From assembly GCA_964365905.1 (NCBI GenBank), contig CAYIRQ010000056.1, positions 1 through 9,661 on the forward strand: 9,661 nucleotides of DNA, given 5' to 3'. The position numbers and the translations under genes are program-made. This document shows, piece after piece, positions 1 to 5,026 of the stretch. Within the stretch, counting starts at the first letter, position 1. Every line of letters starts with the position of its first letter. The notes below the pieces were generated by a model. The model had not been told where the DNA came from. It was given only the letters and a program-made list of their open reading frames with translations, and did no database searches. This stretch comes from CAYIRQ01 sp964365905 (GTDB lineage Bacteria > Patescibacteriota > Gracilibacteria > Peribacterales > Peribacteraceae).

Positions 1-2208
1 ATACAAGCAACAGGCTACGGGGCGAGCCCTGCCGGAGCGCAGGATCGGGATGCGGAGCGGAAGCGCAGACAAACGGAGATGGAAACGTATCGGAGAAAAT
101 TCTGGATCGGGCTCACGCTCAGTCTCCCGATGTTCGGCTACATGGTGCTCACATTCCTCCCGCACTCAAAAGTTCACGATGTATTCATGCCCTGGATGGG
201 CATCGTGTCCCTGATCCTCGCAACCCCCGTTCAATTCTGGCTCGGGAAGGATTTCTACCACTCAACGTGGTCGGCTCTGAAGATGAAGACGTTCAACATG
301 GATAGCCTGATCGCGATCGGCACATCCACCGCATACTTCTACAGTCTCTGGAACCTTGCTATCCACATACGGGAAACAGGGACGATCATCGGCGCTCATG
401 AGGATCTCTACTTCGAGGTTGCGGCGTTCCTCATCACGTTCGTCCTCCTCGGGAAATGGTTGGAGGCGCGCGCAAAGGGCGCAACGAGCGCGGCGATCGA
501 GAAACTTGCCGGATTACAGGCGAAGACTGCGAGAATTCTCCGTAATGGCGAAGCTGTGGATGTTCCTCTGGAAGAGGTAAAAGCCGGTGACACGGTCGTC
601 GTCCGCCCCGGCGAGAAAATTCCGGTGGATGGAATGATCCTCAGGGGCTTAAGCAGCGTCGATGAATCCATGCTGACGGGCGAGAGCATTCCGATGGAGA
701 AAAAAGGGGGAGACAAGGTGTTCGGCGCAACGATGAATATCCACGGCAGTTTCGAATTTCGTGCGGAGAAGGTGGGATCGGATACCGTCCTCGCGCAGAT
801 CATCCGCTTCGTGGAGGATGCGCAGGGAAGCAAGGCGCCCATTCAGGATTTCGCGGACTGGGTTTCCTCGTGGTTTGTTCCTGCGGTGATCGGCATTGCC
901 ATCCTGACGCTCATCATCTGGTTGCTCCTCGGACAAACGATCACCTTTGCCCTCCTCGCCTTCGTTTCCGTCATCGTCATCGCCTGCCCCTGCGCGCTCG
1001 GTCTTGCAACGCCGACAGGTATCATGGTCGCAACGGGAAAAGGCGCCGAGCTCGGCATTCTCATTCGTGGTGGGGAACCACTGGAGGCTGCTCGCGCAAT
1101 TGATACCGTTGTTTTCGATAAAACAGGAACGCTGACCAAAGGGAAACCGGAGGTCACAGATATCGTTGCTCTCCCCTCACCCTCCCCTCTCCCCGCGGGA
1201 GAGGGAAAGGGAGAGGGGGAAATCCTCCGCATCGCCGCATCCCTCGAGCGAGGTTCCGAGCATCCCCTTGCGGACGCGATCCTCAATTATGCCAAAACCA
1301 AGGGTGTCACCCCGAGTAGCGCGAGCCCGAAGGGCGAAGCGCATATCGAGGAATTCAAAGCCATCCCCGGCCACGGCGTGGAAGGCGTGATTGAGGGGAA
1401 AAAGTATTTTCTCGGAAACAGGAAGCTCATGGAGAAGATTGGCATTGATGTAGGGGCACGGCATGCCGTGCCCCTACAGGAGCTGGAAACACAGGGAAAA
1501 ACCGTGATGACGCTCGCCGTAGAGACGGCCGAAAGGCCGTCTCTCGTGGGTTTCATCGCCGTCGCAGACACCCTGAAAGAAACATCGAAGGAAGCAATCG
1601 CAACACTCAAGAAGATGAGACTGAGGACGATCATGATCACAGGGGACAACGCACGCACTGCACACGCCATTGCGTTGCAAGCAGGCATTGATGATGTGCT
1701 TGCGGAAGTCCTTCCGGAAGAGAAAGCGAATGAAATAAAGAAACTTCAAGCTCTTGGGAAAAAGGTCGCCATGGTCGGCGATGGCATCAACGACGCTCCG
1801 GCGCTCGCGCAAGCGGACCTCGGGATCGCGATGGGCGGCGGAACCGACGTCGCGATGGAAACGGGGGGCGTCATCCTCGTGAAGAATGATCTCCGCGACG
1901 TCGTCAGCGCGATTCGCCTGAGTCGCGCGACGCTCACGAAGATCAAGCAGAACATGTTCTTCGCGCTCTTCTATAACGTGATCGGTATCCCAATCGCCGC
2001 CCGTGCGTTTGCGTTCATGGGTCTCGTCCTGCGCCCGGAGCTCGCGGGACTCGCGATGGCGATGAGCTCGGTCTCTGTTGTCACAAATTCCCTGCTCCTC
2101 AGGGGATTCCATCCGGAGAGGAGAAATTGGCTCTCGGATCTCGCGCCCCTCGTGATGACAGCGATCTTCACAGGCCTCTTCATCCTCTTTGCCAAGATCA
2201 GCTCTTGA
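1..2208 (+). CDS. copA: Copper-exporting P1B-1-type ATPase CopA, 5' end cut by the window edge
   Basis: Inner-membrane ATPase that exports Cu+ from the cytoplasm. The frame is open from base 1. The residues before the first in-window ATG (79) read ATGYGA followed by a charged linker, which is how the last beta-strand of an N-terminal HMA copper-binding domain normally runs into the first membrane helices. The true start is therefore upstream, and ATG 79 is an internal Met. Visible motifs are TGE (676-684, actuator domain), CPC (985-993, copper site in the membrane), DKTGT (phosphorylated Asp at 1117-1119), SEHPLA (HP at 1261-1266, nucleotide domain) and GDGIND (1777-1794). Near the end, YN and MxxSS membrane motifs (about 1972-2100) define the Cu+ subgroup. 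After the usual last helix there is an extra hydrophobic segment (about 2143-2199). Four in-frame palindromic elements lie in the nucleotide domain (1171-1544). It opens the copper cluster. The family call is very secure. Confidence 0.97.
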   Translation: MQATGYGASPAGAQDRDAERKRRQTEMETYRRKFWIGLTLSLPMFGYMVLTFLPHSKVHDVFMPWMGIVSLILATPVQFWLGKDFYHSTWSALKMKTFNMDSLIAIGTSTAYFYSLWNLAIHIRETGTIIGAHEDLYFEVAAFLITFVLLGKWLEARAKGATSAAIEKLAGLQAKTARILRNGEAVDVPLEEVKAGDTVVVRPGEKIPVDGMILRGLSSVDESMLTGESIPMEKKGGDKVFGATMNIHGSFEFRAEKVGSDTVLAQIIRFVEDAQGSKAPIQDFADWVSSWFVPAVIGIAILTLIIWLLLGQTITFALLAFVSVIVIACPCALGLATPTGIMVATGKGAELGILIRGGEPLEAARAIDTVVFDKTGTLTKGKPEVTDIVALPSPSPLPAGEGKGEGEILRIAASLERGSEHPLADAILNYAKTKGVTPSSASPKGEAHIEEFKAIPGHGVEGVIEGKKYFLGNRKLMEKIGIDVGARHAVPLQELETQGKTVMTLAVETAERPSLVGFIAVADTLKETSKEAIATLKKMRLRTIMITGDNARTAHAIALQAGIDDVLAEVLPEEKANEIKKLQALGKKVAMVGDGINDAPALAQADLGIAMGGGTDVAMETGGVILVKNDLRDVVSAIRLSRATLTKIKQNMFFALFYNVIGIPIAARAFAFMGLVLRPELAGLAMAMSSVSVVTNSLLLRGFHPERRNWLSDLAPLVMTAIFTGLFILFAKISS
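1171..1219. repeat. Intragenic palindromic element 1 (C-rich/G-rich arms) in copA
   Basis: Imperfect inverted repeat centred near 1195. The central stem pairs 1185-1193 with 1197-1205, and looser complementarity continues out to 1171/1219. The left arm is almost all C/T and the right arm all G/A. It is translated in frame as a Pro/Ser then Gly/Glu stretch (PSPSPLPAGEGKGEGE) between DKTGT and the HP helix, where related ATPases have a short variable loop. It resembles dispersed palindromes I recall from other bacterial genomes, but no copy number can be judged from one window. Confidence 0.8.
1310..1351. repeat. Intragenic palindromic element 2 in copA
   Basis: Two-tier imperfect palindrome. 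The inner stem is GCCC (1325-1328) with GGGC (1332-1335) around a GAA loop. The outer arms 1310-1322 and 1339-1351 pair at most positions. It is translated in frame as TPSSASPKGEAHI, just before the conserved IPGHGVEG motif. That position is normally a short linker in CopA proteins. Confidence 0.7.
1450..1477. repeat. Intragenic perfect 28-bp palindrome (element 3) in copA
   Basis: A perfect 28-base palindrome with no loop: GTAGGGGCACGGCA and its reverse complement meet at the centre. It is read in frame as VGARHAVPLQ, in the loop between the nucleotide-domain strand ending IGID and the helix beginning ELETQGKT. Its GTAGRGRC-type end is shared with element 4 (from 1519), suggesting one family of related elements. 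Confidence 0.88.
1521..1544. repeat. Intragenic hairpin element 4 in copA (10-bp stem, GAAA loop)
   Basis: AGAGACGGCC (1521-1530) pairs perfectly with GGCCGTCTCT (1535-1544) around a GAAA loop. It is preceded by GT, so the left arm begins GTAGAGAC, like element 3. It is translated in frame as ETAERPSL, inside a beta-hairpin that normally reads LAVDG.. before GFIAVAD. At 24 bases it keeps the reading frame. Confidence 0.85.
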
Positions 2209-2233
2209 TCCCCCCCTCCGTCTCCGCTATGCT
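2205..2233 (+). promoter_or_regulatory. Possible sigma70-type promoter ahead of the small exported protein
   Basis: TTGATC (2205-2210) and TATGCT (2228-2233) are separated by exactly 17 bases, each matching 4 of 6 consensus positions. The first box overlaps the copA stop codon. Transcription would begin about 2240-2242, only a few bases before ATG 2245, giving a nearly leaderless message. This fits the lack of a ribosome binding site there. It is a two-box match only and could be chance. Confidence 0.35.
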
Positions 2234-2244
2234 ATAGGCTGCCC

Positions 2245-2631
2245 ATGCGTTCAATGCCCGTCACTCTCGTTCCCTTCCTCCTCATGGCGCTCCTCGCCGT
2301 CGCCTGCCCGATGCAGATCGGCGCCCTGCCGGCAGCGGATGATGACAGGAACACCGCCATGCATGAGAAAATGCCGCACGGGAGAATGATGGCAACGGAT
2401 CATGAGGAGAAAAATGCCCCCTGCGAGCAGTGCGTTGACCACGCCGGAGAACAGGAAAAGCTCCTCACGTCCGCCGGAGTGACCGAGAAATTCGCCCCTG
2501 CGGTTCCCACTGCACTCCTGCCTGCGGCCTTCGCACAGATCGCACAAGGATCTATCGTGAAACAGAGAGTGCCTGCCACCGGTGCTTCGCCGGAAACCGC
2601 GCTGCTGCAAACCATCGTCCTCCGGGTGTAG
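2245..2631 (+). CDS. Small exported protein with CxxC and a His/Met-rich segment, unknown family
   Basis: A 128-residue protein I do not recognise as a named family. Residues 5-20 form a hydrophobic export signal ending LLAVAC. Cys21 could be a lipidated cysteine, though Ala at -3 is not a standard lipobox, so cleavage further on (around IGALPA) is also possible. The mature part has a His/Met-rich run (MHEKMPHGRMM) followed by CEQC, then an Ala/Pro-rich stretch and a hydrophobic C-terminus (LLQTIVLRV). These residues are typical metal ligands, and the gene sits between copA and cusBA, so extracytoplasmic copper binding is a reasonable inference without direct proof. ATG 2254 (Met4) is an alternative start. 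It begins 36 bases after copA and no Shine-Dalgarno sequence is visible. Confidence 0.75.
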   Translation: MRSMPVTLVPFLLMALLAVACPMQIGALPAADDDRNTAMHEKMPHGRMMATDHEEKNAPCEQCVDHAGEQEKLLTSAGVTEKFAPAVPTALLPAAFAQIAQGSIVKQRVPATGASPETALLQTIVLRV

Positions 2632-2646
2632 AGCCCGGCGGCCTCT

Positions 2647-2709
2647 GTGCATGCGCAAGACGCGCGGGCGTTTTGCATGTGCGCTCTTCGATGTTCCCTC
2701 TTTTTTTTT
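2647..2709 (+). terminator. Intergenic hairpin followed by a T9 tract, possible terminator or attenuator
   Basis: GCAAGACGC (2655-2663) pairs with GCGTTTTGC (2668-2676), with one G-U pair, around a GCGG loop. The stem continues outward after one mismatch through 2647-2653 and 2678-2684, giving about 16 pairs with several G-U. Nine consecutive T follow at 2701-2709, 16 bases past the stem. That is farther than in a textbook intrinsic terminator, so partial termination, attenuation or mRNA stabilisation are all possible. It lies in the largest gap of the window, between the two small exported-protein genes. Confidence 0.4.
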
Positions 2710-2718
2710 CTCCCCTCT

Positions 2719-2931
2719 ATGAAACCCTTCCTCTCCGCCCTCCGCCTCCCACTCCTTGTTCTCTTCTTCTTTCTTCTCGCCGGTTGCGCCTCCGAAGCAA
2801 CGATGACCGAAGAGGAACAGGCGGCCGAGTACGGCCTCACTGTGGAACAGTTTCGCAAAGAGAAGAAAGCGGCTGCCCGCATGAACATGAATGTAGGGAA
2901 GCACAAATCCATGATCAAACAGGATGAATGA
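2719..2931 (+). CDS. Small Met/His-containing lipoprotein, unknown family
   Basis: A 70-residue lipoprotein precursor. ATG 2719 is chosen because it gives a standard signal (KP, then a hydrophobic core, lipobox LAGC with Cys23). The frame is open back to an ATG at 2647, but that start would add 24 residues lying inside the intergenic hairpin. The mature chain is only about 48 residues: an acidic start (TMTEEEQAAEYGLT), a Lys-rich helix, then MNMNVGKHKSM, a Met/His cluster of the kind that binds Cu+. I do not recognise the family. Its position directly before the adaptor gene suggests a metallochaperone-like role similar to CusF, which is inference. The stop lies 28 bases before the preferred start of the next gene. 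Confidence 0.75.
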   Translation: MKPFLSALRLPLLVLFFFLLAGCASEATMTEEEQAAEYGLTVEQFRKEKKAAARMNMNVGKHKSMIKQDE

Positions 2932-2959
2932 GCCACTTTTCCCATTTCCCTCCCTCACC

Positions 2960-5026
2960 ATGAACCCCACACCTGACAACACCGTCCAGCGCGGAAAACA
3001 ATGCATCGCTGCATTGGCGCTCGCCGCGCGCCCGCGCCTGAAGAACCTCGCGCAGACCTCCTGGGCATTCGCCAGGAAACGCCCGCTGCTTGCCGGATCT
3101 TCCGTCATGCTCGTCTCGCTCCTCCTCATCCTCATCGTCGCCGTGGCGGCGAATGATCCCCTCCCGCCAGCGCTCGCCGAATCCGGCAGTGTGGGGAGGG
3201 AATCCGCCGAAGCGGGAGACAACTCTGCCCTCTTCACCACCGTGAGCCCCGCACTCGTGAACGGCGCCTCCACCGTCGTCCTCCTTGGCACGGTGATCTC
3301 GAACGAAACTGCGAACATCTACCCCCGCCGCGACGGCATCGTGGAAGACATCTACATGGATATCGGCGACTCTGTGAAGAAAGGGCAGGTGGTCGCCCTC
3401 CTCCTCCCGAAAGGCGTCGAGGGAGAGAGCGCAGCGGCTATCGCCCGCAAGAAGGCGGAGAAATCCAAAGTGGAAGCGGAGTACGAAACGACGCAGAAGG
3501 TTGCGCAGCAATCGCTGAACAAAACGAGGCAGGAGATCGATGAGAAGCGCGAAGCGCTGGCGGTGGCCCTGCGGGAACAGGAGGGCATGATCCAACGCCT
3601 CGCGCTCGCCGCAGTCAACGTCGAGCAGATGCGGGACCAGGCGTTCGTGACGCTCCGAAGCGCGCGGCAGACGATCGAACGACTGCTTCTGGGATCGAAC
3701 TCCCGCACGGACATCCGTCTGCAGGAACAGCATATCCTTCCTGAACTCGGCATTATCCGGAGGCAAACACGCTACGACATCATTCCTCTCTTCAATGTCA
3801 TGAAAAATCTCGAGGATGCCTATGCAGGAGCCGGAGGCGAAGAGAAAGAGACTCTCATGTCGTCACTCTTCGCGGCATCACAGGAAGTGTTTCCCACCAT
3901 GCACGCGCTCATCGCATCCACGGGCCTGACGCCGATCCCTCTGCACGGACGAGGCGTTTCCGTTGACCCCGCGGACATGACGGAAGAGATCCACGACGTC
4001 CAGACAACGGTCCTCGAAGCAAAGGAGAAGTGGCAGACCGCCCTCCTCATGGAGAAGGAACTCCGCGTGAGCGAACCGGAACTCGCCGCCAAACTCCGTC
4101 AAAGCAACGCGGGGGCAGAGCCCCCGCGCTTGCGAGACCCTGAGCGGTCGGTGCCCTTCGACTCGCTCGGCTCGCTCAGGGCACCCTTCTCCGACGCGGC
4201 CCCAAGGGGCCGCGCTTCGTCGAAGGGTGACGAGGCGAAGGAAGCGCGCAGCAACGAGGCAAAGCTTCTCGCTGCGGAGATCAAGACCATGGAGGAGGAA
4301 CTCTCCCTCGTCGCCTCCGAACAGGAGCAGATGGTGAGGCTTGCGGAGCAGGGCGTGCACATCGCCGATGCGGAACTGAGAATGGAAACAACACAGAGCG
4401 GCAACCGCCAGATTCTCTCCCCGTTCACGGGCATCGTCGCCAAGCGCTTCATCCAGGTAGGGCAGATCGTCATGCCGTCCGATCCGGTCTTCGAGCTCAC
4501 GAATGTGCCGACGAGTCTCGCGAAGAAAGCGAAAGCGGAGATTCAATTCGGTCTTCCGGAGAACCTCCTCTCCGCCGTAAACGTGGGCGATACCGTCCGG
4601 TTCTTCCGGCAATCCGATGAGGAAGAAACGTATGAAGCCGTCGTCACGCGCAAGAGTCCGCAGGTGGACGCCGAGACGCACATCGTCATGATCCAGGCGC
4701 GCCTTCCGGAGGACGTCCGCCTGCCGCACCGGACCAGCGTGCGGGTGCGTCTGACGGATGAGGATCGCCCGGTCTTCCGTGTGCCGGCCACCGCCATCAA
4801 ACGCAAGGAGGACGCAAACTTCGTCTGGATCCTCCCGAAGGACTCCGCTGCACCGGAGGCAGTGACCGTCTCCGTCATCGCCGAGGACGGCGAATTCGCC
4901 GAGATCACCGGGCTGATCACCATCGAGAGCAGAATCGTGCTCGCATCTCCCCTCCTCTTTGCTGGCAATGCGGAAGAAGAGCGAGAGGGTGAGGAGGCCG
5001 CATCTCCTTCCCGCACACTCCCATGA
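2960..5026 (+). CDS. cusB: CusB-like membrane fusion (periplasmic adaptor) protein, enlarged
   Basis: Adaptor subunit of a heavy-metal RND efflux complex, 688 residues from ATG 2960. Residues 1-42 are cytoplasmic-looking, and about 43-64 form one membrane anchor. The first half of a lipoyl/barrel-sandwich domain is near 105-140 (DGIVEDIYMDIGDSVKKG). A very long helical region follows (about 148-480). The second lipoyl half starts near 484 (ILSPFTGIVAKRF), followed by a beta-barrel (about 525-610) and a membrane-proximal domain. E. coli CusB is about 407 residues, so the helical part is greatly enlarged. It includes three in-frame palindromic elements (residues about 382-424). ATG 2924, overlapping the previous stop, would add 12 residues. 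I prefer 2960 because the bases before it form the same pyrimidine-rich tract seen before other starts here. It overlaps cusA by 4 bases (ATGA), implying translational coupling. No N-terminal Met cluster like that of E. coli CusB is seen. Confidence 0.88.
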   Translation: MNPTPDNTVQRGKQCIAALALAARPRLKNLAQTSWAFARKRPLLAGSSVMLVSLLLILIVAVAANDPLPPALAESGSVGRESAEAGDNSALFTTVSPALVNGASTVVLLGTVISNETANIYPRRDGIVEDIYMDIGDSVKKGQVVALLLPKGVEGESAAAIARKKAEKSKVEAEYETTQKVAQQSLNKTRQEIDEKREALAVALREQEGMIQRLALAAVNVEQMRDQAFVTLRSARQTIERLLLGSNSRTDIRLQEQHILPELGIIRRQTRYDIIPLFNVMKNLEDAYAGAGGEEKETLMSSLFAASQEVFPTMHALIASTGLTPIPLHGRGVSVDPADMTEEIHDVQTTVLEAKEKWQTALLMEKELRVSEPELAAKLRQSNAGAEPPRLRDPERSVPFDSLGSLRAPFSDAAPRGRASSKGDEAKEARSNEAKLLAAEIKTMEEELSLVASEQEQMVRLAEQGVHIADAELRMETTQSGNRQILSPFTGIVAKRFIQVGQIVMPSDPVFELTNVPTSLAKKAKAEIQFGLPENLLSAVNVGDTVRFFRQSDEEETYEAVVTRKSPQVDAETHIVMIQARLPEDVRLPHRTSVRVRLTDEDRPVFRVPATAIKRKEDANFVWILPKDSAAPEAVTVSVIAEDGEFAEITGLITIESRIVLASPLLFAGNAEEEREGEEAASPSRTLP
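4104..4133. repeat. Intragenic palindromic element 5 in the adaptor gene
   Basis: CGCGGGGGC (4108-4116) pairs perfectly with GCCCCCGCG (4120-4128) around an AGA loop. GCAA/TTGC extends the stem past one bulged C. It is read in frame as NAGAEPPRL, interrupting a charged helical region directly after ELAAKLRQ. It is the first of three elements lying side by side. Confidence 0.8.
4138..4185. repeat. Intragenic palindromic element 6 in the adaptor gene
   Basis: Two alternative stems share the right arm: CCCTGAGCG (4138-4146) with CGCTCAGGG (4173-4181), and GGTGCCC (4150-4156) with GGGCACC (4179-4185). The core contains CCCTTCGACTCGCTCGGCTC, a type I recall as a common dispersed repeat in bacterial genomes. 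It is read in frame as PERSVPFDSLGSLRAP. Confidence 0.8.
4182..4229. repeat. Intragenic palindromic element 7 in the adaptor gene
   Basis: The inner stem CGCGGCCCC (4195-4203) pairs perfectly with GGGGCCGCG (4206-4214) around an AA loop. The outer arms CACCCTTC (4182-4189) and GAAGGGTG (4222-4229) are also exact complements. It overlaps the end of element 6 by four bases. It is read in frame as PFSDAAPRGRASSKGD before the helix resumes at EAKEARSNEAK. Confidence 0.85.

Noticed and set aside
2924..2959. Start of the adaptor at ATG 2924, overlapping the previous stop
   Set aside because: It is possible, but the 36 bases form the pyrimidine-rich leader typical of starts in this window, and the added residues have no family support.
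2251..3318. A 355-codon minus-strand open frame across two small genes and the start of the adaptor
   Set aside because: It crosses gene borders opposite well-supported plus-strand genes, and its translation has no coherent domain or signal.
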